Positions 49,922-60,130 of a stretch of DNA of 64,000 nucleotides are shown here, in pieces (the stretch's first letter is position 1; the number at the start of each line of letters is the position of its first letter). A model generated the notes under the pieces. It was not told the DNA's origin. It ran no database searches and saw nothing but the letters and a program-made list of their open reading frames with translations. This stretch comes from Helicobacteraceae bacterium. GTDB taxonomy: Bacteria > Campylobacterota > Campylobacteria > Campylobacterales > Sulfurimonadaceae. Both the position numbers and the translations under genes were made by a program. Where the stretch lies: positions 62,001 to 126,000 of the forward strand of contig WTBY01000005.1 of assembly GCA_013138865.1 (NCBI GenBank), in the 5' to 3' direction.

Positions 49922-50947
49922 TTGAATAAATTAAAAGTATTATTTGTTACAAATTCATCTCCATATGGAATATATCATATGGTTGATTCTGTAGTAAATA
50001 ATAAAAATATTGAAAATGAAATTTTATACTTATATGAAAAAAAAGAAATAACTTTTATGAATAAAGTGTTTACAAAACTAAAGTTACCTTTAGACTATGA
50101 TAATTTAAATAAAAGGTTACTAGCTAAAGTATCTGAATATAAACCTGATATTATTTTAATAGCAAAAGGAAATAATATATTTCCATCAACATTAAATAAG
50201 TTAAAATATAATTATCCAAATGCTAAACTTATAAGTTGGTCTCTTGATGATATGTATGCTTGGCACAATAGAAGCTTTTATTATACTTTAGGATTAAAAT
50301 ATTATGATACAGTATTTACTACAAAATCATATAATATTGAAGAGTTAAAGTCTTTAGGTGCGAAGAAAGTAAAGTTTTTATATCAGGCATATTCGAAAAT
50401 TTATCATAAATCATGTAATGAATGCAATGATATTAAAGATAAAGCCGATGTGTTATTTATAGGATTTGGAGAAAAAGAGAGGTTTGAATCTATAAATTAT
50501 TTGGCAAAACATGGAATTAAAGTTACAATTTATGGAGCAAATTGGCATAAGAAAGAATTTAATAATTATCATAATAATATAAAAATAAATGACTATCCAC
50601 TATTTGGTAAAGACTATAGTAATACTATCTCTTGTTCTTTTATAAATCTGTGCTTTTTAAGAAAAATAAATCGAGATTTACATACGAGTAGAAGTATTGA
50701 AATACCAGCATGTGGTGGTTTCATGTTAGCTGAAAGAACGCAAGAACATAGAGAACTTTTTGAAGAGGATAAAGAAGCCGTATATTTTAGTTCAAATGAG
50801 GAGTTATTAGATAAAGTAAAGTATTATATTAAAAATACTAATGAAAGAAAAAATATAGCACAATCAGGTTATAACCGGTGTATTAATAGTAATTATTCAT
50901 ATGACAATATGTTAGATAAAATTTTAGAAGGAATAAAAAATGTATAA
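49922..50947 (+). CDS. CgeB-like glycosyltransferase
   Basis: 341 residues, TTG start. VLFVTNSSPYGIYHMVDSV, DIILIAKGNNIFP, LISWSLDDMYAW, a linker (DVLFIGFGEKERFESI) and the C-terminal RDLHTSRSIEIPACGGFMLAER and ELLDKVKYYI. The RSIEIPACGGFM block is typical of CgeB/GT-B enzymes (PF13524 type). Presumed sugar transferase of the cluster; overlaps the FkbM gene. Confidence 0.8.
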   Translation: MNKLKVLFVTNSSPYGIYHMVDSVVNNKNIENEILYLYEKKEITFMNKVFTKLKLPLDYDNLNKRLLAKVSEYKPDIILIAKGNNIFPSTLNKLKYNYPNAKLISWSLDDMYAWHNRSFYYTLGLKYYDTVFTTKSYNIEELKSLGAKKVKFLYQAYSKIYHKSCNECNDIKDKADVLFIGFGEKERFESINYLAKHGIKVTIYGANWHKKEFNNYHNNIKINDYPLFGKDYSNTISCSFINLCFLRKINRDLHTSRSIEIPACGGFMLAERTQEHRELFEEDKEAVYFSSNEELLDKVKYYIKNTNERKNIAQSGYNRCINSNYSYDNMLDKILEGIKNV

Positions 50948-51818
50948 AATATTGAAATTTATATATACTCATCCATTAAATAAGAATAATAAAATAAAAT
51001 CTTTATTAAGGTTTATTAAGTGGCAAATTAGTAGTAGATTATGGAAAGGTGCATTTATTTATGATTGGATTAATGATTCAAAATTAATTATTGAAAATGG
51101 AATGACTGGTGCAACAGGAAATATATATGTTGGACTAATGGAGTATGAAGATATGTCTTTTTTACTTCATTATCTTTCAAAAAGTGATACTTTCTTTGAT
51201 ATTGGTGCAAATGTAGGAGTTTATTCAATACTGGCATCTAAAGTAAAAAATGTAAAAACTATTAGTATTGAGCCATTACCAGATACGTATGAAAAACTTA
51301 AAGATAATATTAAAATAAATAGATTAAGTAATATTAAATATGAAAATATTGGTTTATCAGATAAAAAATCAAAATTATATTTTACGATAGATAAAGACAC
51401 CATGAATAGTGTAGCGATAAATAGTGATGAAAATACTAAAGAAGTTTATGTTGATACATTGGATAATTTAGCTGAAAGATATATAGTGCCAAGTGTAATT
51501 AAAATAGACGTTGAAGGATATGAAACTAATGTTTTAAGTGGTGCTCACAATGTATTGAAAAATAAGAATTGCAAAATACTTATTATAGAACTTAATAATA
51601 GTGGTTTAAAATATGGGTATAATGATAGTGATATACATACCAATTTATTATCTTATGGTTTCCAATCTTATACTTATAATCCTTTCAGTAGACAGCTTGT
51701 TAAATTAGATAGTTACGGTTATCATAATACAATTTATATTAAAAGTGATTATCTTAATGTAGTACAAAAAAAGGTATCAGAGTCGGATTTTTTCAGTATT
51801 AATGGAATGAAAATATAA
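50940..51818 (+). CDS. FkbM-family methyltransferase
   Basis: 292 residues. FFDIGANVGVYSILAS (SAM loop), TISIEPLPDTYEKLKDNI, VDTLDNLAERYIVPSVIKID and VEGYETNVLSGAHNVL: the FkbM order. It likely O-methylates a sugar hydroxyl or possibly the phosphoramidate made by the next genes. ATG overlaps the previous gene; the following gene starts two bases after its stop. Confidence 0.87.
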   Translation: MYKILKFIYTHPLNKNNKIKSLLRFIKWQISSRLWKGAFIYDWINDSKLIIENGMTGATGNIYVGLMEYEDMSFLLHYLSKSDTFFDIGANVGVYSILASKVKNVKTISIEPLPDTYEKLKDNIKINRLSNIKYENIGLSDKKSKLYFTIDKDTMNSVAINSDENTKEVYVDTLDNLAERYIVPSVIKIDVEGYETNVLSGAHNVLKNKNCKILIIELNNSGLKYGYNDSDIHTNLLSYGFQSYTYNPFSRQLVKLDSYGYHNTIYIKSDYLNVVQKKVSESDFFSINGMKI

Positions 51819-51819
51819 A

Positions 51820-54800
51820 ATGAAATATATAATATTAGCAGCAGGCGATGGAATACATTCAGTTGATAATAAAAATAATTTACCTAAATGTTTATTTGAA
51901 ATTGAAAATAATAAAACAGTATTAGATACTACATTATCTATATGTAATACTTTAGATATAACAGATATTAATATTGTTGGTGGTTTTGAAATTTTAAAAA
52001 TTATGCAAAAATATCCAAATTATAAATATTTTTATAATGAAGAGTGGAAAAAAACAAATACTTTATATTCATTATTTAAAACATTAAGTATATTAAATGA
52101 TGAGACAATAATTTCATATTCTGATGTTATTTTTTCAAAAGATATTATTAGTAAATTAATAAATACTAATAGTATGATTTCTATTGCTTACGATTCACTA
52201 TGGCAAACACGATATGAAGGTATTAAAGAAAGAAGTTTTGAAAAAGTTTATAAAAAAGACAATAAGATACAAATAACAAAAGATGATAATATAAACAATA
52301 ACTTATTAGGTGAATTTACTGGATTAATATATATAAGTAAATTAAAAATAAAACAATTTAAAAATAAAATAAAAGAAATTATTTATAATAATAAACAAGC
52401 AACTATACTAGAACTTATTAATTATTTTAGTGATATAGAATGTATTGATATTAAAGGACAATGGGCTGAAACTGATTCAATACAAGATATAGAGCATTTT
52501 AAATTTGGTACAAAAGCTGAAACTTTAAATTCACTAAAATTAAAAGTGAATCTTTCTTATATTTTGGATCAGTTTACTTTTAATGTCAATGATTTTAGTG
52601 AAGACAGTAATATTGTCTTAAAAATACAGAAACATTTTAAATGTAAGCTTTTAGTAGTTCGAAGTTCTGCTTTAAACGAAGATACTCATAACTCTTCTAT
52701 GGCTGGGAATTATGAATCTATATTAAAAGTACCTATAAATAATGTAAAAAAAATTAAAGAAGCTATCAAAAAAGTAATTCTTAGTTATACAAAAAATAAT
52801 CAAATACAACATAAGGATAATCAAATTTTAGTACAGCCATATTTGGAAAATGTTTCTATGAGTGGTGTTGTTTTTACTAAAAATCTTCAAACAAGCTCAC
52901 CATATTATACTATAAATTATGATGAAAGTTCTGATACCGAGTCTGTGACATCTGGAAATGGAAAAGATTTGAGTACTTTTATTTGTTACAAAAATTTTAA
53001 TACTAAAATTAATAATATAAAATTAAATAAATTAATAAAAGCAGTAAAAGAGATAGAGTTAATTACCTCTCTTGATGCTATAGATATAGAATTTGCTTTT
53101 GTTGATGATATGTTATATATACTACAAGTTAGACCTATTGCTGCCATTAAAAATTCTATTAAGATATTAGAACAAGATATAGATAATGAAATTATAAATC
53201 TTAAGAAATTTATAAAAAGCTCTAAAAGGAAACAACCATTATTAGTGGGTAGACAAGTAGCATTCGGCATTATGCCAGACTGGAATCCAGCAGAAATTAT
53301 TGGAATAAATCCAAAAACTCTTTCTTTTAGTTTATATAAATATTTAATTACAGATGATATTTGGGCAAAAAGCAGAAAAGTATTAGGATATAAAGATGTT
53401 GAACATTCTGCTGGTATAGTTTCCTTTTCAGGACGACCATATGTTGATATACGAATGAGTTTTAATACATTTATACCAAATAACTTAGATGATAAAATAT
53501 CAGAAACATTAGTTGACTATTTTATAAATAAACTAAAACAAAATCCACAGGATCATGATAAAGTTGAATTTAATATTGCTATTACTGCTTATGATTTTAA
53601 TCTAAAAAAGAAACAAGAAGAACTTAAGAAATATGGATTTAAAGATAATGAAATTAATGAAATTATAAAATGCTATAAAGAATTGACAAATAATATTATA
53701 AATCAAAATAACATATCTATAAAAAATGAATTAAAGAAGATAAGTAAGTTAAAAATTAAACGAAATAAAATAATAAATTCAAATTTAACAATACCAAATA
53801 AAATTTTATGTTTAATTGAAGATTGTAAAGTATATGGCACATTACCATTTGCCAATTTGGCAAGATTTGGTTTTATTGGGTCAATTTTTATAAAATCATT
53901 ATTAGAAAAAAATATATTAACTCAAGTAGAATATGATAATTTTTTTAAATCTATCCATACCATAGCAAAGAGTTTTACTGATGATTATCAACTATTGTTA
54001 TCTAATAAATTATCTAAAAAAGATTTTATAGAACAATATGGTCATTTAAGACCAGGAACTTATGATATAAATTCTTTAACTTATGCTGAAAACTTTAAAC
54101 AATATATTGATATAACAGCTAGTTTAGATAAAAAAATTAAAGAAAATATCAATGATACTATGTATGATAATTTTATTGATAAAATTAATAATGAAATTAC
54201 TAGCCACAATTTAGATTTTTCTACAAAAGAATTAGTTACATTTGTTATACAGGCTACTGAAGCAAGAGAATTAGCTAAATTTTTATTTACAAAGAATTTA
54301 AGTGTAATACTTGATTTAATAGTTGATTTTGGAAAAGAATATAACATTTCAAGAGAAGACTTAGCATATTTAAATATAAATGATATTTTGAAATATTCAA
54401 ATATATTAAGTTTGGTAAACATAAAAGAAGATCTTAAAAATTTGATAGAAATAAATAAAAAGAAGTTTTTATTAACCAGTGCGATTAATCTTCCTGAACT
54501 TATATTTGATGAAAATGATATAGATATGTTTTATTACCCTCAATTAAAACCAAATTTTATTACTCATCATAATTTAATAGCTCCAATAGTTATGTTAAAA
54601 GAGAATAAAGAAATTAATATAAATAATAAAATAATTTTTATAGAAAATGCTGATCCTGGATATGATTGGATATTTAGTCATAATATTAAAGGGTTGGTTA
54701 CAAAGTATGGTGGAGCAGCTTCACATATGGCAATAAGATGTGCAGAATTTGACTTACCTGCTGCTATTGGTTGTGGTGATAAAATATTTGACAAATTAAT

Positions 54801-54858
54801 TAAGTTTAATAAAATAAATATTGATTGTGTCAATCATAAACTTGAGGGTATTTCTTGA
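51820..54858 (+). CDS. Nucleotidyltransferase-like domain fused to glutamine kinase (PEP-synthase-like)
   Basis: 1012 residues in two parts. Residues 1-225 look like a sugar/cytidylyl transferase fold (KYIILAAGDGIHSVD, LPKCLFEI, SYSDVIFS), but the usual Arg of GxGxR is missing. From K228 the protein reads FGTKAETLNSLK and continues as a Campylobacter Cj1418-type L-glutamine kinase of about 785 residues: ATP-grasp part (VVRSSALNEDTHNSSMAGNYESIL, VQPYLENVSMSGVVF, DIEFAFVDDMLYILQVRPI) and a C-terminal phosphohistidine domain with YGGAASHMAIRCAEFDLPAA (H969). Known Cj1418 makes L-glutamine phosphate, the first step to phosphoramidate. The fusion to a transferase domain is unusual. Confidence 0.85.
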   Translation: MKYIILAAGDGIHSVDNKNNLPKCLFEIENNKTVLDTTLSICNTLDITDINIVGGFEILKIMQKYPNYKYFYNEEWKKTNTLYSLFKTLSILNDETIISYSDVIFSKDIISKLINTNSMISIAYDSLWQTRYEGIKERSFEKVYKKDNKIQITKDDNINNNLLGEFTGLIYISKLKIKQFKNKIKEIIYNNKQATILELINYFSDIECIDIKGQWAETDSIQDIEHFKFGTKAETLNSLKLKVNLSYILDQFTFNVNDFSEDSNIVLKIQKHFKCKLLVVRSSALNEDTHNSSMAGNYESILKVPINNVKKIKEAIKKVILSYTKNNQIQHKDNQILVQPYLENVSMSGVVFTKNLQTSSPYYTINYDESSDTESVTSGNGKDLSTFICYKNFNTKINNIKLNKLIKAVKEIELITSLDAIDIEFAFVDDMLYILQVRPIAAIKNSIKILEQDIDNEIINLKKFIKSSKRKQPLLVGRQVAFGIMPDWNPAEIIGINPKTLSFSLYKYLITDDIWAKSRKVLGYKDVEHSAGIVSFSGRPYVDIRMSFNTFIPNNLDDKISETLVDYFINKLKQNPQDHDKVEFNIAITAYDFNLKKKQEELKKYGFKDNEINEIIKCYKELTNNIINQNNISIKNELKKISKLKIKRNKIINSNLTIPNKILCLIEDCKVYGTLPFANLARFGFIGSIFIKSLLEKNILTQVEYDNFFKSIHTIAKSFTDDYQLLLSNKLSKKDFIEQYGHLRPGTYDINSLTYAENFKQYIDITASLDKKIKENINDTMYDNFIDKINNEITSHNLDFSTKELVTFVIQATEARELAKFLFTKNLSVILDLIVDFGKEYNISREDLAYLNINDILKYSNILSLVNIKEDLKNLIEINKKKFLLTSAINLPELIFDENDIDMFYYPQLKPNFITHHNLIAPIVMLKENKEININNKIIFIENADPGYDWIFSHNIKGLVTKYGGAASHMAIRCAEFDLPAAIGCGDKIFDKLIKFNKINIDCVNHKLEGIS

Positions 54859-55490
54859 GAACTATATTGATGAGTACAAGAGTAACTGAAGCAGATAATT
54901 ATTCTGAAAAAAGAAATTCCATTGCTTATGAATATATAGATTTCTTTGAAAAATTAGGATTTTTGATATATTTGATACCAAATAATACCAATAATATAAA
55001 ATCGTATTTTAAAACTAAAATTGACTTGATAGTGTTGTCAGGTGGAAATAATGTAAATCCAAATTTATATAATAATAATGAATTATTAAAAGATGTATAT
55101 GATGAAAGAGATACTTTAGAAATTGAATTATTGCATATTTCTCAGAAAAATAATATACCTTTACTAGGTATATGCAGAGGATTTCATATGATAAATGTTT
55201 TTTTTAAAGGATTAATCTCTCACAATATTAAAAATCATGTAAACAAAAACCATATACTACAAAGTCAAAACAATATATTAAATGATAAAGAAACAAATTC
55301 TTTTCATAATCAAGGTATTATGATAAATGATTTAAGTGATAAATTAGAAATTATTGCATTAAGTGATGATATAGTTGAAATGTTTATTCATAAAGATAAA
55401 CAAATATTAGGTATTCAGTGGCATCCAGAAAGACAAACAAATAAATTTGATAAAGAGATAATAAATAAATTTTTAGAAGGAAAATTATGA
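54855..55490 (+). CDS. Gamma-glutamyl hydrolase, class I glutamine-amidotransferase fold (Cj1417-like)
   Basis: 211 residues. DLIVLSGGNNVNPNLY, LLGICRGFHMINVF (catalytic Cys) and LGIQWHPERQ (catalytic His and Glu) give the peptidase C26 triad. In Campylobacter jejuni Cj1417 cuts CDP-L-glutamine to CDP-amidate and glutamate. Four-base overlap with the glutamine kinase upstream and with the cytidylyltransferase downstream fits that pathway; PuuD-like function is less likely in this context. Confidence 0.87.
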   Translation: MRTILMSTRVTEADNYSEKRNSIAYEYIDFFEKLGFLIYLIPNNTNNIKSYFKTKIDLIVLSGGNNVNPNLYNNNELLKDVYDERDTLEIELLHISQKNNIPLLGICRGFHMINVFFKGLISHNIKNHVNKNHILQSQNNILNDKETNSFHNQGIMINDLSDKLEIIALSDDIVEMFIHKDKQILGIQWHPERQTNKFDKEIINKFLEGKL

Positions 55491-56230
55491 GAGTTATAAT
55501 ATTAGCAGCAGGACAAGGTACAAGGTTAAGACCGTTAACAAATGATATACCAAAATGTATGGTAGAGTTAAATGGCAAGCCATTACTAAAGCATAATTTA
55601 GATTTATTTAAAAAATTTAATATTACAGATATAAATGTTGTGACTGGTTATTTAAAAGAAAAAATAATATACTCAAATATAACTAAATTTTTTAATCCAT
55701 TATTTGATAAAACAAATATGGTACATACTCTTTTTTGTGCAAGTGATTTATTTGATGGGGAAGATGATATTTTAATTAGTTATGGTGACATTGTATATAA
55801 TAGCACTGTTTTAGAAAATATTATAAATAGTGATGAGAAAATAAGCGTTGTAGTGGATAAAGAATGGAAATTGTATTGGTCTGCAAGAATGGATAATCCT
55901 CTTGAAGATGCAGAAACATTAAAGATTGATAATAATGGAAATATAAAAGAACTTGGTAAAAAAACAAATTCTTATAGTGACATAGAAGGACAATATATAG
56001 GTTTGGTAAAAATAAGAAAAGATGTTGTTAAAGATATTTTGAACTATTATAATAGTCTTGATAAAGAGATTCAATATGATGGAAAAGATTATAAAGATAT
56101 GTATATGACAAGTTTTTTACAGAATGTTATTGATAATTTATTGCCAACTAAACCTGTATATATCAATAACGGATGGATAGAAGTTGATACACCATCTGAT
56201 TTAGAGTATGGAAGATTTATTGGTGAATAA
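55487..56230 (+). CDS. Cytidylyltransferase, Cj1416-like (phosphoglutamine cytidylyltransferase)
   Basis: 247 residues. RVIILAAGQGTRLRPLTNDI, PKCMVELNGKPLLKHNLDLF is the NTP-transferase start; LISYGDIVYN the acidic strand; WSARMDNPLEDAETLKID and SDIEGQYIGLVKI match the Cj1416 group. Cj1416 joins L-glutamine phosphate with CTP to CDP-L-glutamine. With the two genes before it, three of the four steps to 3'-phospho-CDP-amidate are present. Confidence 0.87.
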   Translation: MRVIILAAGQGTRLRPLTNDIPKCMVELNGKPLLKHNLDLFKKFNITDINVVTGYLKEKIIYSNITKFFNPLFDKTNMVHTLFCASDLFDGEDDILISYGDIVYNSTVLENIINSDEKISVVVDKEWKLYWSARMDNPLEDAETLKIDNNGNIKELGKKTNSYSDIEGQYIGLVKIRKDVVKDILNYYNSLDKEIQYDGKDYKDMYMTSFLQNVIDNLLPTKPVYINNGWIEVDTPSDLEYGRFIGE

Positions 56231-57380
56231 TATTTCTAAAAAAGTATTATTTTATATAGTTCGATATATTATTCCTCTAATTATAAAAAAACAAAATGAT
56301 AAAATAATTTTTGTTAAAGAAAATAGTTCTGGATGTAATGCGACGGCATTATACAATTGGGGTAATCAAAATGATGTTAAGTATGATTTAGAATTATTTC
56401 ATCACTATACATATGATAATAGTAATTTACTAAGCTATATTAAAAAGTTAACAAAACTATCTAAAGCAAAACTTATTATTACAACCCATGGAACAATTGG
56501 ATTAAGAGGTAGACTTGAGATAAATACTTGGCACTCTGTACATTTGAAAGCAACAGGTGTAATGGAAAATCCAACTAATAGTTTTAAAGCACCAATTAGT
56601 TGGCAAAGAGTAAACTATCTTTTGTCTTACTCAACATTTTATACTACTACTATGAATGCTTGTTTTGTTACAAATCCAAATAAATTTAAAATTACAGGTA
56701 TGCCAAGGAATGATTTATTATTTACTAGTAATGGAAGAAAAAATATAGAAAAAGTATTGAAAAAAGATTTAAACGATAAAAAATTAATATTTTTTATGCC
56801 TACATTCAGAATGGGTTATTCAAGTAATCAAGGGAATAAAAATTTTATGAATTTATTTGGATTTGATAACTTCAATGAAGAAGACTTTAATGAATATTTA
56901 GTAAAAAATGATATAATATTAGTATATAAACTACATCCAAATGAAGAACCATATTTAGATAAGTATACAAATGGCTTAAATTCAGAGTATAGTTTAAATC
57001 TTAGTGATAAATTGATTTTAGATGCAGAGCTTGATTTATATGATGTATTAAATAGTTGTGATTTACTAATGACTGATTATTCTGGTATATATTTTGATTA
57101 TTTATTGTTAGATAGACCTGTAGTATTTTTACCAGTAGATTTAGAGGATTATAAAAAATCAAGAGGTTTTTTATATGAACCATATGAAGAATGGACACCT
57201 GGACCAAAAGTAATAGAACAAAATGATTTACAAGAAAAAATTTTAAAAATTTTAAATGACAAAAGTTTTTATGAAAAAGATAGAAGAAGATTGAAAAAAA
57301 TTATTCATAAATATGATGATCATAAATCTTCTCAAAGAATTTGGAACTTTATAGATAGTATAATTAAAGAGGGAAAGTAA
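56208..57380 (+). CDS. CDP-glycerol glycerophosphotransferase family protein
   Basis: 390 residues. The ATG at 56208 overlaps the previous gene by 23 bases; GTG at 56223 is an alternative. KLIFFMPTFRMGY, VYKLHPNEEPY, LLMTDYSGIYFDYLLLDRPVVF (TDYS signature) and YKKSRGFLYEPYEEWTPGP mark the TagB/TagF group. Such enzymes polymerise or add glycerol phosphate or similar units. Might act on a phospho-linked or CDP-activated donor in this cluster. Confidence 0.87.
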   Translation: MEDLLVNNISKKVLFYIVRYIIPLIIKKQNDKIIFVKENSSGCNATALYNWGNQNDVKYDLELFHHYTYDNSNLLSYIKKLTKLSKAKLIITTHGTIGLRGRLEINTWHSVHLKATGVMENPTNSFKAPISWQRVNYLLSYSTFYTTTMNACFVTNPNKFKITGMPRNDLLFTSNGRKNIEKVLKKDLNDKKLIFFMPTFRMGYSSNQGNKNFMNLFGFDNFNEEDFNEYLVKNDIILVYKLHPNEEPYLDKYTNGLNSEYSLNLSDKLILDAELDLYDVLNSCDLLMTDYSGIYFDYLLLDRPVVFLPVDLEDYKKSRGFLYEPYEEWTPGPKVIEQNDLQEKILKILNDKSFYEKDRRRLKKIIHKYDDHKSSQRIWNFIDSIIKEGK

Positions 57381-58205
57381 ATGGGAATAGTTGAAAAAAT
57401 AAAGAATATTGATAATAAATTAATACAGGAGTATGTGAAATTAACTAATAAGTCTGATTTAATTATTCCCAAAGATAAATATAATAGTTTTGTTAGAGTC
57501 AGTGGTGCATCTGAATCATTTTATGCATTAAATAATAAGATTATAAATAAATCAGATGAATCACAATTAAAATGTTTAGTAATTGGATTACATGGGGGGC
57601 GAGATTTCTGGGGATTAGTTACTCAGGGATATGATGTTTGGGGTATGGATTTAATGGACTATAAAGATATTGATAATATGAAAATAGGAAATGCTGAGGA
57701 AATTTGGCCATATCAAGATAATGAATTTGACATTATTGTAATGGGTGAAATATTAGAGCATCTAACTTGTGATATACCTGCATTAAAAGAAGCAAATAGA
57801 GTGTTGAAAGATGATGGTAAACTTATAGTTACTGTGCCTTATTATGATTCAAATGATTCTTATCACATTCGTATGTATAATGAAGAAACATTAGTGCATT
57901 CATTTAAAATAGCGGGATTTGATATTTTAGATAAGACAGAAAGACCAGGATTACCATTTAAAAGTTTTTTTAACTATATTAATGCCTTTCTTGCAATAAT
58001 TATAAAATTAATTTTTAATAAAAATATTTATTTTAATATAGTACCATTTTATGGTGAACTAGATTACTATTTATCTAAGAAAAATATGTTTAGAAAATTA
58101 TTTAAATTTCTAAAATTGAATAATTATGGTGGTTGTGTTGTTGGTAAAAAGAATAATACTACATATGATTATATAAAAGTTAATGAAACAATATTTGGAA
58201 GATAA
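57381..58205 (+). CDS. SAM-dependent methyltransferase
   Basis: 274 residues. CLVIGLHGGRDFWGL is the SAM loop, VWGMDLMDYKD, IIVMGEILEHLTCDIPAL and DDGKLIVTVPYYDSNDSYHIRMY. A methyltransferase here could do the O-methylation of phosphoramidate, as Cj1419/Cj1420 are proposed to in Campylobacter; this is inference from position only. A C-terminal hydrophobic segment (AFLAIIIKLIF) suggests membrane contact. Confidence 0.8.
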   Translation: MGIVEKIKNIDNKLIQEYVKLTNKSDLIIPKDKYNSFVRVSGASESFYALNNKIINKSDESQLKCLVIGLHGGRDFWGLVTQGYDVWGMDLMDYKDIDNMKIGNAEEIWPYQDNEFDIIVMGEILEHLTCDIPALKEANRVLKDDGKLIVTVPYYDSNDSYHIRMYNEETLVHSFKIAGFDILDKTERPGLPFKSFFNYINAFLAIIIKLIFNKNIYFNIVPFYGELDYYLSKKNMFRKLFKFLKLNNYGGCVVGKKNNTTYDYIKVNETIFGR

Positions 58206-58208
58206 AAA

Positions 58209-59354
58209 TTGAAAGTTATAATTTCAGTAATTGGTAGATTTCATGCATTTGACTTAGCAAAACAATTACAAAATCATAATGTGCTAAATAAACTTATATC
58301 TACATACCCAAAATTTCTAACTAAAAAATGGGGTATTCAAAGTGAAAATATAGTTGGTGAATTATTACTTGAATTATTTAATAGATATAGAAGTAAAATA
58401 CCATTTATATCAGATGAAAAAATTAGTTTATTTGTTAAAAAACTGCATCAGTTAAATGTATCAAGATATATAAAAAATAATGATATTTTTATTGGTTGGA
58501 GTGGTACAAGTTTATTTTCCATAATAGAAGCTAAAGAAAAAGGGATTGTTACTATGCTTGAAAGAGGTAGTAGTCATTATTCGTATCAATCAAAAGTATT
58601 GGATGAAGAATATAAATTATATGGACTAAAACAAAAAATAAATTATTATTTTTGGCAAAGAGATTTGCTTGAATATGAATTAGCAGATTATATATCTATA
58701 CCATCATCATTTGTAAAGCGAAGTTTTATAGAATATGGAGTACCAGAACATAAACTATTAGTAAATCCTTATGGTGTTGATTTATCTCAGTTTAAGCAGA
58801 TTGAAAAAGTGGATGATATTTTTAGAGTGATATTTTGTGGTAATTTATCTATTCAAAAAGGTAGCCATTACTTATTACAGGCAATCTTTGAATTAGGTTT
58901 AGAAAATTTTGATTTTTGGCATATAGGAGCTATATCAGAAGAAATGAAACCTTTTATGGAAAAATATAAATCATCTAGCATTATATATAAAGGCTCATAT
59001 CCTCAAGCTAAATTATATAAATTATATTCACAAGGGAGTGTATTTTGTATCCCATCTTTACAAGAAGGCATGGCAATGGTACAACTTCAAGCTATGGCAT
59101 GTGGATTACCTTTAATTTGTTCTACAAATACAGGTGGTGATGATTTAATAACTAAAGATGGAGAAGAAGGATTTGTAATACCAATAAGAAGTGTAGAAGC
59201 AATTAAAGAAAAGATACAATATCTTTATAACAATCAGATCCTTTGTAAACAAATGGGACAAAAAGCAAAGCAAAGAGTTTCGAGTGGTTTTACTTGGGAT
59301 GATTATGGAGATAGATATATGAAAAATTTAGAAATGATTATGGAGAATAGATAA
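58209..59354 (+). CDS. Glycosyltransferase family 4
   Basis: 381 residues, TTG start. ISVIGRFHAFDLAKQL (acceptor domain), IFIGWSGTSLFSI, YISIPSSFVKRSF, RVIFCGNLSIQKGSHYLLQA (donor domain) and CIPSLQEGMAMVQLQAMACGLP (E-x7-Q in place of E-x7-E). GT-B fold with KANL-like specificity unknown. Three bases before rfbF. Confidence 0.85.
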   Translation: MKVIISVIGRFHAFDLAKQLQNHNVLNKLISTYPKFLTKKWGIQSENIVGELLLELFNRYRSKIPFISDEKISLFVKKLHQLNVSRYIKNNDIFIGWSGTSLFSIIEAKEKGIVTMLERGSSHYSYQSKVLDEEYKLYGLKQKINYYFWQRDLLEYELADYISIPSSFVKRSFIEYGVPEHKLLVNPYGVDLSQFKQIEKVDDIFRVIFCGNLSIQKGSHYLLQAIFELGLENFDFWHIGAISEEMKPFMEKYKSSSIIYKGSYPQAKLYKLYSQGSVFCIPSLQEGMAMVQLQAMACGLPLICSTNTGGDDLITKDGEEGFVIPIRSVEAIKEKIQYLYNNQILCKQMGQKAKQRVSSGFTWDDYGDRYMKNLEMIMENR

Positions 59355-59356
59355 GT

Positions 59357-60130
59357 ATGAAAGTACTATTATTAGCAGGTGGATTTGGAACAAGGTTAAG
59401 TGAAGAGACAGATATAAGACCTAAGCCAATGGTAGAAATTGGTGCTAAACCTATTTTATGGCATATTATGAAAATATATTCACATTATGGTTATAATGAT
59501 TTTGTTATTTTACTTGGATATAAATGCTACTATATAAAGGAATATTTTGCAAATTATTTTTTGCATCAAAGTGATGTGACTATTGATATTCAAAGTGGTC
59601 AAATGGAAATTCATAATAATTCAAGTGAACCATGGAAAGTAACATTACTTGATACTGGATTAGATACTATGACAGGTGGAAGAGTAAAAAGAGCATCAGA
59701 ACATATAGGTGATGAACCTTTTATGTTGACTTATGGTGATGGTGTTGCTGATATTAATATTAATGAACTTGTGAAGTTTCATAAATCCCATGGAAAGCTT
59801 ATGACTATGACATCTTCTCAACCTGCAGGAAGATTTGGTGCATTATCAATAGAAGATAATGGACAAGTGTCTAAGTTCTTAGAAAAACCAAAAGGTGATG
59901 GAAACTGGATAAATGCTGGATATTTTGTATGTGAACCTAAGGTTTTAGATTATATTATAGATGGGGATTCTACAGTATTTGAACAAGCACCATTACAAAA
60001 ACTAGCAGAAGACGGTGAAATATTTACATATAAACATGAAGGTTTTTGGAAACCAATGGATAGTTTAAAAGATAAGTATGATTTAAATGATATCTGGAAT
60101 ACTAAAAAAGCTCCTTGGAAAGTTTGGTAA
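59357..60130 (+). CDS. rfbF: Glucose-1-phosphate cytidylyltransferase
   Basis: 257 residues, the usual length. KVLLLAGGFGTRLSEETDIR, PKPMVEIGAKPILWHIMKIY and LLGYKCYYIKEYFANYFLH are family hallmarks. Makes CDP-glucose from CTP and glucose-1-phosphate, first step to CDP-3,6-dideoxyhexoses. The stop overlaps the rfbG ATG. Confidence 0.95.
   Translation: MKVLLLAGGFGTRLSEETDIRPKPMVEIGAKPILWHIMKIYSHYGYNDFVILLGYKCYYIKEYFANYFLHQSDVTIDIQSGQMEIHNNSSEPWKVTLLDTGLDTMTGGRVKRASEHIGDEPFMLTYGDGVADININELVKFHKSHGKLMTMTSSQPAGRFGALSIEDNGQVSKFLEKPKGDGNWINAGYFVCEPKVLDYIIDGDSTVFEQAPLQKLAEDGEIFTYKHEGFWKPMDSLKDKYDLNDIWNTKKAPWKVW

Noticed and set aside
57594-57599. A G6 run in the methyltransferase gene at 57381
   Set aside because: Too short for efficient slippage and encodes a plausible Gly-Gly of the SAM loop.
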